Below the pieces are notes generated by a model that worked only from the letters and a program-made list of their open reading frames with translations, was not told the origin of the DNA and searched no databases. Positions 6,900 through 15,209 of a stretch of 37,607 nucleotides of DNA are shown piece by piece. The position numbers and the translations under genes are program-made. Numbering within the stretch: the first letter of the stretch is position 1; each line of letters starts with the position of its first letter. The stretch spans positions 1-37,607 of the forward strand of contig JACOTG010000029.1 in the NCBI GenBank assembly GCA_016178505.1, given 5' to 3'. The DNA comes from Planctomycetota bacterium. Lineage in GTDB: Bacteria; Planctomycetota; JACOTG01.

Positions 6900-9296
6900 C
6901 TACTTCCCTTTGTCTGACGTCGAGCCGGTGCTCGACTCGGATTTCTTCGGCGGCTCCTGTTGCTGTCGATCGGTGGCCGTGCGCGGGGCGTCATCGCCGT
7001 TCCCCTTGGGCGGCTCGACCGGCGGCACCGAATAGCGCGGCACCTCGAGGCTGTGCGAGTCCTGGATGTCTTGGATGGAGACGTCAGGAGCGCCGAGATC
7101 GAGATCCTTGAATTTGGGATCGATGAACTTGATGTCGGTGCCGATCAGCTTCTTCACCTCCAGTTCCTTCTGGTAGGTGATCGAGTAGATGTCTCCGAAC
7201 TTCTCCTCTTTCAGGATGTGCGGCGTGATGAAGAGGTAGAGCGTCGTTTGCATCCGCTGCGTCGTCGTGCTTCGGAACAGCCAGCCGACGAGGGGGAGGT
7301 CGCCGAGGATCGGAACCTTGTCGACCGTGTCCGCGTCGTTCGTTTGGCGGAGGCCGCCGATCACGATCGTCGAGGCGTTCGGCACCGTGATCTGAGTCTG
7401 GAGTCGGCGCTGCGTTTTCGGCGATGGCACGATCTGGACGCCGCCGCCGCCGGTTTGGATCTGGCGCTCCGTTCCGGTGAACGATTGCACGTCGAGCGTG
7501 AGGTCGAGGCGAAGATAGTCGTCGCTCGAGATGTGCGGCGAGATCGAAAGTGTGATCGGCGCCTCGACGAATCCACCGAATCCACCTTGTGCGAAGCCGG
7601 TTCCCGCGACGCTCGATGTCGTCGTCGTCTGTTGCACGCTGACGGTGATCGACGCGCCCGCGTTGTCGTTCGTGAGCACCGACGGCATCGACAGGAGGTT
7701 CGCGTTGCTGTTCGTCTGGACCGCTTGCAGGATGAACGGAACTTGGAACTGGTTGGCGTTGAAGATTCCGCCCGTGAGACCGCCGGTCGACAGGTTCGTC
7801 GGGATGCGTGCGTTCGGGAACGCGGTCGAGTTGGGATCGACCTGGCCGTTCGATCCGATGTTCACGAGCCGCGTGAGGCCGAAGCCGGTGATTCCGAACG
7901 GCGTGTCGTCGCGCGCATCGATGGATGCGAGCTCGACGCCGAACACGTCTTTGAAGTCTTGCGTCAGCTCGACGATCGCCGATTCGATCAACACCTGCGG
8001 CAACCGTTGGTCGATGTCCGCAATGAGCTCCTTGATCCACGAGTACTGCGTCTTGCTCGCACGAATGAGGAGCGAGTTCGTGTGCGGTTCGGCGACGATC
8101 TGGATCTCGCCTTCCTGGAACACCGCTTGGTTGCTACCGCCCGCGCCGCCGGCTCCGCCGAGTGCGCCGCCCTGTCCGGCGCCGCGCTGTCCGCGCGTGG
8201 GCCTCGAGCTGAAGCCTCCGCTCCGCGAATTGCCGCCTTGCACGATTTCGCTGAGCGTCTGCTGCACGTCCTCCGCCACCGCGTGCTTGAGCTGGTAGCG
8301 ATGGATGTTCGGGGGCACGCCCTTCACGTCCTCATCGAGCTTGTTGATGAGGTCCTCGATCTTCTCGAGGTCTTCCTGCACGGCGTAGACGACGATCGAG
8401 TTGGTGCGCGGCTCGGGGATGATCTTGGCCTGGGGTTTCTGCAAGCCGCCGCCGCCGCCGGCCGCCGCCGCTGCGGCTCCACCGCCGCCTCGGGCACCGC
8501 CGAAGGCTCCCGAGTCCCCCTCGACGAGATCCGTGATGATCGGCTGCAGCTCTTCCGCGACGGCGAAGTGGAGCGGGATCTTCTTGAAGAGGAGCTGATA
8601 GCGCGCCTCTTTCTGGTCCATCACGGTCAAGATCTGGTAGATCGCATAGACCGTCTGCGCGAAGTCCGTCACGATCAGCGCGTTCACCGACGACACGTTG
8701 GTGATCGCCGCGCCGTTTCGCGTGTTCACGAGCTGCCCGAGCTCCTGGCGCGCGCGCGTGATGTCGATGTACTTGAGCGGGATGACCGTCGAGATCATTG
8801 CGGTCCGATCGCGCCACAGCTCGAGCTCGTCCTCCGCGACGAACTCGGCGTTGGCTCGCAGTCCGCCCGCCGGACCGAGCGCTTTCAGGTCGTCGACGAT
8901 GTAGAGCTCGGCAGTTCGCGGTCCGACAGGGTAGAGCACGAGGTCGTTCGCCTTGAGCACCGCCTTGAAGAACTCGAACAGATCCTTCCTCGGGACGTCG
9001 GTCGACTGCGTGATCTTGACCTTGCGCTTGCCGAGCGTGTTCTCGAGCGCGGGCGCGAGCAAGAACGGTTTCTTCGTCTTCTCGCTCGCGAGGAGGATGA
9101 ACTTGTCGATGTTCACGCCCTCGCTGTCGATGGCGACGTGCACGAGCGCGTTCGGATCTTCGTCCGTGGCGGCCGCGGGCGCCGCGGGCGGATTCGGCCG
9201 ATTGTTCTGAGCCAGCGCGGCACTCGCTGCGAGCGATCCAACGATCAGCGCGAGCGACGCAACACGCCGTCTCCATCCCGATCTCAGGCGATTCAT
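6900..9296 (-). CDS. gspD: Type II secretion outer-membrane secretin GspD
   Basis: Predicted 798-residue outer-membrane channel. The start at 9296 is preceded by GGAGGAA and gives a clean Sec signal peptide (RRRVASLALIVGSLAASAALAQ), so the longer open frame to 9404 is rejected. After the signal come N0 (about 45-130), N1 (about 150-225) and further ring-building N domains. The C-terminal secretin domain carries the signature VPILGDLPLVGWLF near residue 661. Two flexible inserts stand out: a Gly/Ala-run (GGARGGGGAAAAAAGGGGG) in one N domain and a Gly-rich stretch (RGAGQGGALGGAGGAGG) in the next. The C-terminal tail is charged and Pro/Ser-rich, a place where pilotin-binding regions often lie. 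A channel-less paralogue is directly upstream; gspE follows. Confidence 0.95.
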   Translation of the reverse strand: MNRLRSGWRRRVASLALIVGSLAASAALAQNNRPNPPAAPAAATDEDPNALVHVAIDSEGVNIDKFILLASEKTKKPFLLAPALENTLGKRKVKITQSTDVPRKDLFEFFKAVLKANDLVLYPVGPRTAELYIVDDLKALGPAGGLRANAEFVAEDELELWRDRTAMISTVIPLKYIDITRARQELGQLVNTRNGAAITNVSSVNALIVTDFAQTVYAIYQILTVMDQKEARYQLLFKKIPLHFAVAEELQPIITDLVEGDSGAFGGARGGGGAAAAAAGGGGGLQKPQAKIIPEPRTNSIVVYAVQEDLEKIEDLINKLDEDVKGVPPNIHRYQLKHAVAEDVQQTLSEIVQGGNSRSGGFSSRPTRGQRGAGQGGALGGAGGAGGSNQAVFQEGEIQIVAEPHTNSLLIRASKTQYSWIKELIADIDQRLPQVLIESAIVELTQDFKDVFGVELASIDARDDTPFGITGFGLTRLVNIGSNGQVDPNSTAFPNARIPTNLSTGGLTGGIFNANQFQVPFILQAVQTNSNANLLSMPSVLTNDNAGASITVSVQQTTTTSSVAGTGFAQGGFGGFVEAPITLSISPHISSDDYLRLDLTLDVQSFTGTERQIQTGGGGVQIVPSPKTQRRLQTQITVPNASTIVIGGLRQTNDADTVDKVPILGDLPLVGWLFRSTTTQRMQTTLYLFITPHILKEEKFGDIYSITYQKELEVKKLIGTDIKFIDPKFKDLDLGAPDVSIQDIQDSHSLEVPRYSVPPVEPPKGNGDDAPRTATDRQQQEPPKKSESSTGSTSDKGK

Positions 9297-9447
9297 CGAA
9301 TCGGTTCCTCCGGGGGCCTCCCCAACGTCGTCGACTTGCGTCGTCACGCAACCGTATGTCATCGGCTGATTCGCCGAACCAACGCCATTCGAATCGAACT
9401 TCACTCGGTAGCTCCAAACGCGGCGCTTCCCGCCTTGCGGGATGGCG

Positions 9448-10770
9448 TCAGTTGTTTTTCTGTACCGGACGCTCGGGCTGCCCGGATCCGTCGCGCGGAT
9501 TTTGGGCGGCGCGAGATTCGATGCGGCTCACGAGAGCCTTGATTCCATCGAGGTCGTCGCCGGAAGCGAAGACGAGGAGCGAATTCGTCTGACGATCGGC
9601 CACGATGCGCGGAACCGGCCGCATCGTGACGCTCGGCGCCGTTGCCGCCTCGGTGGCACTCCCTCCCGGGGCGCCTTTGTCGCTGATCGCCGGCGTCGCT
9701 TGCGGCTCGTCACGGAACAAGCGCGAAAGCGTGCCTGCCAGCTCATCCGCCCTCGTGTGCTCGAGCGCGATCATCTCGAGGCGCGGCGTGAGGCGGGCGT
9801 CTTTCTGATCCATGGCTGTGAGAATCTGGTAGATGCTCCAAACGGTTGGAGCAAAGTCCGTGACGATGAGCGAGTTCGACGCGGCCACGTTCGTGATCGC
9901 GGCACCGTTTCGCGTGTTGACGAGCTGGCCCAGCTCCTGACGGGCGCGCGTGATGTCGATGTTCTTGAGCGGCAACATCGTCGTGATCATGTCGCTGCGG
10001 TCCTTCCACGCTTCGAGCTGATCGACCGGCACGAACACCGCGGCAGACCGAAGCCCGCCCGCCGGTCCCACGGCCTTGAGGTCTTCGACGAGCAAGATGC
10101 CGTACTGCGCAGGACCAATCGGGATGAGCACGAGGTCGTTCGCCTTGAGAATTGCCTTGTAGTAGTCGAGCACATCCGGCTTCGCGATGTCCGGCGCTTC
10201 CGTCAGCTTGACTCGTCGCTTGCCGAGCGTGTTCTCGAGAGTTGGCGACAGCAAGAACGGGTGTCCCGTGTTGCGGCTCGCCGCCAAGATGAAATCCAGG
10301 ATCAGCGCGCCCTCTTCGATGTTCTTTTCACGGTCGCTCTGAGGTTCGCTAGTGGCGAACGGAGGATCGCAAAATGTTGTGCTGCCGAGGACATCGACGA
10401 TGAACAGCTCGGCGGTTCGCGGCCCGACAGGGTAAAGGGCGAGCCCGTTGTCCTTCAACACGTTCTCGAAGAACTCGAACAGGTCCTTCCTCGGGACGTC
10501 GGTCGACTGAGTGATCTTGACCTTGCGCTCGCCGAGCGTGTTCTCGAGCGTGGGCGCCAGCAAGAACGGTTTCTTCGTCTTCTCGCTCGCGAGGAGCACG
10601 AATTTGTCGAGGCTGACGCCATCGGAATCGTTCATGCACATGTGAACGAGATCGGCGTCGCCTCGCGTCGGCGAAGCGTTCTCGCCGAGCGCGCGGCCAG
10701 GGGCGATCGCCAGAAGACCCACGGCGATGGTCGCCGCGGTTCGCATCCATTCGAGCCCATGGCAAATCAC
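9448..10770 (-). CDS. Channel-less secretin paralogue with tandem N0 domains
   Basis: Predicted 440-residue exported protein clearly related to the neighbouring GspD but lacking the whole secretin channel. A GTG start at 10770 with GAAGGAGA upstream gives a Sec signal (IAVGLLAIAPGRALG). Then come two consecutive N0-like domains (about 48-127 and 152-229), joined by a short linker with a Cys. One N1-like domain (about 255-325) follows, nearly identical to GspD around ITRARQELGQLVNTRNGAAI. Next is a shorter N2-like piece (about 330-420) with the usual ADRQTNSLLVFA strand, and then a Pro/Gln tail. It ends before any beta-barrel. It is 30 bp after ispG and about 150 bp before gspD in the same direction. 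A periplasmic partner or regulator of the GspD ring is an inference; a decaying duplicate is the alternative, but the frame is intact. Confidence 0.85.
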   Translation of the reverse strand: MICHGLEWMRTAATIAVGLLAIAPGRALGENASPTRGDADLVHMCMNDSDGVSLDKFVLLASEKTKKPFLLAPTLENTLGERKVKITQSTDVPRKDLFEFFENVLKDNGLALYPVGPRTAELFIVDVLGSTTFCDPPFATSEPQSDREKNIEEGALILDFILAASRNTGHPFLLSPTLENTLGKRRVKLTEAPDIAKPDVLDYYKAILKANDLVLIPIGPAQYGILLVEDLKAVGPAGGLRSAAVFVPVDQLEAWKDRSDMITTMLPLKNIDITRARQELGQLVNTRNGAAITNVAASNSLIVTDFAPTVWSIYQILTAMDQKDARLTPRLEMIALEHTRADELAGTLSRLFRDEPQATPAISDKGAPGGSATEAATAPSVTMRPVPRIVADRQTNSLLVFASGDDLDGIKALVSRIESRAAQNPRDGSGQPERPVQKNN

Positions 10771-10800
10771 GATGGCGTCTCCTTCGGGACTTCCCCCGAT

Positions 10801-11907
10801 CTACGAACTGCTTGATCCCGGCGCTTTGGATTCAGCGGACATCGCCTTCACCTCGGCGACGAACTCGTCGATCATCGTCGCTTCCGGAATGCGGCGGTGC
10901 TTCTTGCCGTTCTTGTAGATGAAGGCGAAGCCGCGTCCGGCGACGAGGCCGATGTCGCCTTCGACCGACTCGCCGGGGCCGTTCACTTCGCATCCCATGA
11001 CGGCGATGTGCATGTTGCCCTTGAAGCCGGCGGTGCGGCGCTTGATCTCTTCGACGGTCTTCGCGAGGTCGATCTCGGAGCGGCCGCAGCTCGGGCACGC
11101 GACGAGGTTGATGCCGGGTGCGGCGAGGCCGAGGGACTTCAGGATTTCGCGACCAACCTTGATTTCATCGAGCGGCGGTCCGGCGATCGACACGCGAATC
11201 GTGTCGCCGATGCCTTGCAAGAGCAGGCTCCCGATTCCCATCGCCGATCGGATCGTCGCTTCTTCGATGGCGCCGGCGTGCGTGACCCCGAGGTGCAGAG
11301 GGTAGTCGCAACCGGCAGCGACTTTCTGCGTCGCGCGCACCGTGTCGAGAACCGTGCTCGCTTTCAGCGAGACCACGAAGTCTCGAAAGCCGATCGTCTC
11401 GAAGAACTCGATCCACTCGAACGCCTCGTGCGCCATGTACTCGGACAGGTCGAACGGCGCGTTCGCCGCGCGATCGGCGAGGCGAATGTCCATCGGCACG
11501 ATGGATCCGCCGTTGACGCCGATCCGCATCGGAACGCCGCGGCTGGCCGCAGCGCGAGCGATCTTGGTGAGAACCTCACGATCCTTGATGTTGCCGGGGT
11601 TGATGCGGATCTTGTCGGCTCCGGCCTCGAGCGCGGCGAACGCGAGCGTCGGCGCGAAGTGGATGTCGGCGACGATCGGGATGTGGATGCGCTTCTTGAT
11701 CTCCGCGATGGCCTGCGCATCTCCTGCCTTCGGCACGGCAACTCGGATGATCTGGCAGCCCGCTTCCTCGAGCTCGAGGATCTCGCGAACCGTCGCGTCG
11801 ACGTCGGAAGTGGCCGTCTTCGTCATCGATTGGACGATGACCGGGTTCTTGCCGCCGATCGGGACCTTTCCGACCACGACGGTTCGGCTTTGCCGACGCT
11901 GGATCAT
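10801..11907 (-). CDS. ispG: 4-hydroxy-3-methylbut-2-en-1-yl diphosphate synthase (IspG/GcpE)
   Basis: Predicted 368-residue 4Fe-4S enzyme of the MEP isoprenoid pathway, converting MEcPP to HMBPP in the cytoplasm. The TIM-barrel part is recognisable from IQRRQSRTVVVGKVPIGG, VQSMTKTATSDV, PIVADIHFAP and RINPGNI. The C-terminal cluster-binding part has the three expected cysteines in ACPSCGR and MGCEVNGPGE. Length and start match the short bacterial form. The ATG at 11907 has AGGAG at good spacing. It is the first gene of the minus-strand run leading into the secretion genes. Its product feeds isoprenoid synthesis needed for menaquinone and undecaprenyl carriers, which links loosely with mqnC at the far end of the block. 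Confidence 0.96.
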   Translation of the reverse strand: MIQRRQSRTVVVGKVPIGGKNPVIVQSMTKTATSDVDATVREILELEEAGCQIIRVAVPKAGDAQAIAEIKKRIHIPIVADIHFAPTLAFAALEAGADKIRINPGNIKDREVLTKIARAAASRGVPMRIGVNGGSIVPMDIRLADRAANAPFDLSEYMAHEAFEWIEFFETIGFRDFVVSLKASTVLDTVRATQKVAAGCDYPLHLGVTHAGAIEEATIRSAMGIGSLLLQGIGDTIRVSIAGPPLDEIKVGREILKSLGLAAPGINLVACPSCGRSEIDLAKTVEEIKRRTAGFKGNMHIAVMGCEVNGPGESVEGDIGLVAGRGFAFIYKNGKKHRRIPEATMIDEFVAEVKAMSAESKAPGSSSS

Positions 11908-12010
11908 CCGCGCTCCTGGAGGTTACCGATCGTTTTCCGATGCCGAACAACGCGCGCCGTCCGGACCCGCCGCATCCGCCGCCGCTGTGCTCAAATTCAA
12001 AAGCCAGCGG

Positions 12011-12040
12011 ACTTTATCAGACCTCGACAGAAGGTGTCAA
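12011..12040 (-). promoter_or_regulatory. Candidate sigma-70 promoter for ispG and the secretion operon
   Basis: On the minus strand a perfect TTGACA (12040-12035) is followed after 18 bp by TAAAGT (12016-12011), about 100 bp upstream of the ispG start. It lies in an AT-richer patch of the divergent ispG/lgt gap (11908-12307). Apart from this and the lgt promoter I see no gene in that gap. Confidence 0.5.
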
Positions 12041-12159
12041 CGAAGCCCGAACGGCCCTTTCCTCGTCGATGGGCGGCGTTCGACGGGGAGGGCAGGCAAA
12101 TAATTTCCGCGAATTCGTTCCGGCGCCGAGAACGCCTCTAAACACCCGGCCCCGGCGCC

Positions 12160-12188
12160 TTGACACGAACTCGGTCACTTCCTAGATT
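12160..12188 (+). promoter_or_regulatory. Strong sigma-70 promoter for lgt-hemL
   Basis: A perfect -35 box TTGACA (12160-12165), a 17-bp spacer and the -10 box TAGATT (12183-12188, 5 of 6). Transcription would start near 12195, leaving a 5' leader of about 110 nt before the TTG start of lgt. It is the only strong plus-strand candidate in the gap. Confidence 0.7.
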
Positions 12189-12307
12189 GCGCCGAATTCG
12201 CGTCCGGCCGCCCAGTCCGCATCGACGGGGACTCGTGTGCCGATCATCGTTTCGGTCGGTCCGTTCATCCTCGGGCGCCTCGACAGGGTCCACGGCGGAG
12301 AGCCTCA

Positions 12308-13381
12308 TTGAGACCGGAACTGTTCCACTTCACGCTCCCGCTGATCGGCACGATCCCCATCTACACGTACGGATTCATGATCATGCTCGGGCTGCTCGTG
12401 GCTCTGTTCGTCGCCAGCCGGCGCGCGCGAGCGATGGGAATCGACCCGGCGGCCCTGACCGACCTTGCGGTCTACGCGATGGTCGGTGGGATCGTCGGTG
12501 CCCGAATCTTCTACGTCGCACAGTTCCACGATGACTTCGATTGGCGGCTGTTTCGTCTCGACGCCGCGACGTTCACGAGTCTCGGCGGCATCGCCGGACT
12601 GCTCGCCGGCGGCGTCGGCGGATTGTGGCTCGCCCGAAACCGCATGGGCGCGTTCGGCCGTCGCCGTTGGGTGACCGCCGCATCGACGACGATCCTGGGG
12701 CTGGTCGGCGCCCGCCTCCTCCATGGGTTCACGCATCCGAGCGAGGTCGATTTCGGCGTCTTTCGAATCGACAAAGGCGGGCTCGTCTTCTTCGGCGGGT
12801 TCTTCGTGGCCTTCGTGGTGTGCCTGCTCTACGTGAGATCGCATCGCCTGCCGGTCGGTCGCGTCGCGGACGTCGTGGCGCCCTCGCTCATCCTCGGACA
12901 GGCGTTCGGAAGAATCGGCTGCTTCCTCCAGGGGTGCTGCTTCGGCAAGACGTGTTCCTTGCCTTGGGCCGTGACGTTTCCCAGTGGGTACCACGGCGCG
13001 CGCGAGATCCCGAGCCCGGTGTTCGACTATCAAGTGCGACACATGGGACTCGACGCGCACGCCGCGACGTCGCTACCCGTGCACCCGACTCAGGTCTATT
13101 CGTCGCTCTTCGACTTCGGGCTCTTCCTCTTCCTTTCCTGGTGGCTCACGCGGCGGCGACTGGATGGCGACGTCATGCTTCTCTATGGAATCCTCTATTC
13201 GGCGGGCCGATTCGGGCTCGAGTTCCTTCGCGGCGACAACGACGCCACGTTCACCGGACTGACGATCGCGCAGGATCTCAGCATCGTGATCTTCGTTGCG
13301 TGCACGGTCTGGTACGTTGCCCGTCGCGCGGTCGCGGTCGGCGTGATCCCGTCGCCACAGGCGAGCGGAGGACGAGCATGA
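12308..13381 (+). CDS. lgt: Prolipoprotein diacylglyceryl transferase (Lgt) with internal duplication
   Basis: Predicted 357-residue polytopic inner-membrane enzyme that attaches diacylglycerol to the lipobox cysteine of prolipoproteins. Start is TTG at 12308 after GGCGGAGAG. Recognisable blocks are IPIYTYGFMIMLG, GQAFGRIGCFLQGCCFGK (with the conserved Arg), and HPTQVYSSLFDF near the C-terminus. The protein is longer than usual (about 270-300). A segment of the GAR...GG region is present twice: residues 58-110 (GGIVGARIFYV) and 128-180 (ILGLVGARLLHG). The motif that reads HGG in Escherichia coli Lgt (essential His103) is FGG here (GGLVFFGGF). Its stop overlaps the hemL start as ATGA. Several genes in the window encode lipoproteins that would be its substrates. 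Confidence 0.9.
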   Translation: MRPELFHFTLPLIGTIPIYTYGFMIMLGLLVALFVASRRARAMGIDPAALTDLAVYAMVGGIVGARIFYVAQFHDDFDWRLFRLDAATFTSLGGIAGLLAGGVGGLWLARNRMGAFGRRRWVTAASTTILGLVGARLLHGFTHPSEVDFGVFRIDKGGLVFFGGFFVAFVVCLLYVRSHRLPVGRVADVVAPSLILGQAFGRIGCFLQGCCFGKTCSLPWAVTFPSGYHGAREIPSPVFDYQVRHMGLDAHAATSLPVHPTQVYSSLFDFGLFLFLSWWLTRRRLDGDVMLLYGILYSAGRFGLEFLRGDNDATFTGLTIAQDLSIVIFVACTVWYVARRAVAVGVIPSPQASGGRA

Positions 13382-14700
13382 GCCGGTCGATCGCGCGTTC
13401 GGACGCCGCATTCAAGCGGGCCGAGCAGTTGATGCCCGGCGGAGTGAACAGCCCGGTTCGCGCTTTTCGCGCGGTCGGCGGGACGCCGGTTTTCGTAGCG
13501 TCCGGCTCGCGCGGGCGAATCCGCGACGTCGACGGGAACGAGTACGTCGATCTCGTCGCGTCCTGGGGACCGATGATCCTCGGGCACGCGCATCCGGAAG
13601 TGGTTTCGGCGATCGTCGAGACGGCACGCAACGGGACCAGCTTCGGCGCGCCGACCGAGCGCGAGTCTGAGCTGGCTGAAGCGATCCGCGGAGCGTTTCC
13701 TTCGATCGAGAGACTGCGTCTCGTTTCGTCCGGCACCGAAGCCGCGATGAGCGCGATTCGCGCGGCGCGTGGGTTCACGGGTCGAAACGTCGTCTTGAAG
13801 TTCGAAGGCTGCTACCACGGCCATGCCGATGGCCTCTTGGTCCAGGCGGGTTCGGGCGCCGCGACGTTCGGCAGTCCCTCGTCGGCCGGCGTCCCCGAGG
13901 CGTACGCGCGGCTCACGCGCGTCGCGACGTACAACGACCTCGAGGACGTCGATCGCTTGGTTCGCGACATCGGCAACGACCTTGCTGCGATCATCGTGGA
14001 GCCGGTTGCGGCGAACATGGGAGTCGTTCCGCCCGCGCCGGGGTTTCTCGAGGGACTTCGCGAACGTTGCGATCGAGCGGGCGCACTCTTGATCTTCGAC
14101 GAGGTGATCACCGGCTTTCGCCTGGCGAAGGGTGGGGCGCAGGAGCGATTCGGAGTCCGCGCGGATCTCACCGTGCTCGGCAAGATCATCGGTGGGGGCA
14201 TGCCCGTCGGTGCATACGGGGGGCGAGCGGAGATCCTCGCGAGGATCGCGCCGCTCGGTCGCGTCTATCAGGCGGGGACGCTCTCCGGAAACCCCGTCTC
14301 GGTGGCCGCCGGAATCGCGACCCTTCGGCTTCTGACTCCCGACCTCTACGTTCGCCTCGAGGCGACCGCCCGGGCCGTCGAGAAGATCCTCGTCGACTCG
14401 GCCCGGGCGTCGGGGACGATCGTTCGCGTCCAACGAGTGGGCTCGCTCTTGACTCCATTCTTCGGCGTGCCTGCGGGCGGCGTTGGCATTCGATCGTGGA
14501 ACGATGCCAAGCTCTGCGACGCGGCCGCATATGGACGGTTTTTTCACGCGATGCTCGACCGCGGCGTGTATCTGCCGCCGTCGGCATTCGAGGCCATGTT
14601 CGTCGGCGGCGCGCACGACGATCGCGACCTTTCGCACGTGGCGGACGCGGCAGGCGAGGCGATGCGCGCCGCGAATGCCACGGCATCCGGCTCGCCTTGA
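13378..14700 (+). CDS. hemL: Glutamate-1-semialdehyde 2,1-aminomutase (HemL)
   Basis: Predicted 440-residue PLP enzyme that makes 5-aminolevulinate from glutamate-1-semialdehyde in the C5 haem pathway. The opening AFKRAEQLMPGGVNSPVRAF is the family signature. The cofactor region includes SSGTEAAMSAIRAAR, the YHGHADGLL block, FDEVITGFR, and the Schiff-base lysine in VLGKIIGGGMPVGAYGG. TLSGNPVSVAAG follows as expected. Length matches the family. The ATG overlaps the lgt stop (ATGA), so translation is probably coupled and both genes share the promoter at 12160-12188. The stop codon is embedded in the -35 box of the next gene's promoter. Confidence 0.97.
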   Translation: MSRSIARSDAAFKRAEQLMPGGVNSPVRAFRAVGGTPVFVASGSRGRIRDVDGNEYVDLVASWGPMILGHAHPEVVSAIVETARNGTSFGAPTERESELAEAIRGAFPSIERLRLVSSGTEAAMSAIRAARGFTGRNVVLKFEGCYHGHADGLLVQAGSGAATFGSPSSAGVPEAYARLTRVATYNDLEDVDRLVRDIGNDLAAIIVEPVAANMGVVPPAPGFLEGLRERCDRAGALLIFDEVITGFRLAKGGAQERFGVRADLTVLGKIIGGGMPVGAYGGRAEILARIAPLGRVYQAGTLSGNPVSVAAGIATLRLLTPDLYVRLEATARAVEKILVDSARASGTIVRVQRVGSLLTPFFGVPAGGVGIRSWNDAKLCDAAAYGRFFHAMLDRGVYLPPSAFEAMFVGGAHDDRDLSHVADAAGEAMRAANATASGSP

Positions 14701-14724
14701 CAGTGGGGAAGCCCCCTCTATAAT
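14697..14724 (+). promoter_or_regulatory. Perfect consensus sigma-70 promoter for the HU gene
   Basis: TTGACA (14697-14702), a 16-bp spacer and TATAAT (14719-14724), both boxes 6 of 6. The first four bases of the -35 box contain the TGA stop codon of hemL. The predicted start near 14731 gives a leader of about 110 nt before the HU start. A very strong, housekeeping-type promoter is expected, in keeping with an abundant nucleoid protein. Confidence 0.88.
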
Positions 14725-14840
14725 GCGCGCGGTTCACTCGGATCGACATCTGGGGCGGTCGTACGTTGCACTGGAGATTCACAAATTAGCGTTCGTTGTC
14801 GGAGATTCTCCGGCATCTCTGGCACGGCGAGGGAGGAATC

Positions 14841-15179
14841 GTGGCGACGATCACCAAGCAGGACCTCGTCCAGCGCATCTCGGATCGAATGGGGGAGAAG
14901 AAGGTCACGACCAAATCGGTGATCCAGGAGTTCATCGACGAGATCATCGAGGAGCTGGAAAAGGGAAACCGACTCGAGTTCCGGGAGTTCGGGGTCTTCG
15001 AGCTGAAGGAGCGCGCGGCCCGGAAGGCCCGCAATCCGCAGACGGGCGATACGGTTTACGTTCCGTCGAAGGTCGTCGTGCATTTCAAGCCGGGCCGAAA
15101 GATGAAAGCGCTCGTCCACGGGCTCGGCGCGCCGGCAGGCGTGCAGTCCGGGGGCGCGGAGGATTCATCGGTCGAGTGA
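14841..15179 (+). CDS. HU/IHF-family nucleoid DNA-binding protein
   Basis: Predicted 112-residue histone-like protein that bends and compacts DNA as a dimer. The start is GTG at 14841 with a strong GGGAGGA upstream, giving ATITKQDLVQRISDRMG, the normal HU N-terminus. The longer open frame from 14796 has no family match in its first 15 residues. The core is complete: helices to residue 45, FREFGVFELKERAARKARNPQTG covering the GxF and DNA-intercalating beta-arm region with the RNPQTG motif, then VHFKPGRKMK at the end. A short Gly/Ala/Ser tail follows. HU versus IHF subunit cannot be settled by eye. It has its own consensus promoter. Confidence 0.94.
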   Translation: MATITKQDLVQRISDRMGEKKVTTKSVIQEFIDEIIEELEKGNRLEFREFGVFELKERAARKARNPQTGDTVYVPSKVVVHFKPGRKMKALVHGLGAPAGVQSGGAEDSSVE

Positions 15180-15209
15180 CGTCGCAGCGAGTTGCACGCC
15201 GCTAGACGG

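Noticed and set aside
9297-9404. N-terminal extension of gspD to 9404
   Set aside because: It would bury the clear signal peptide 36 residues inside the protein; GGAGGAA supports the start at 9296.
9448-10770. Possibility that the paralogue is a pseudogene of gspD
   Set aside because: The frame is intact over 440 codons with a signal peptide, ribosome site and an orderly domain end; kept as a gene, with decay noted as the alternative.
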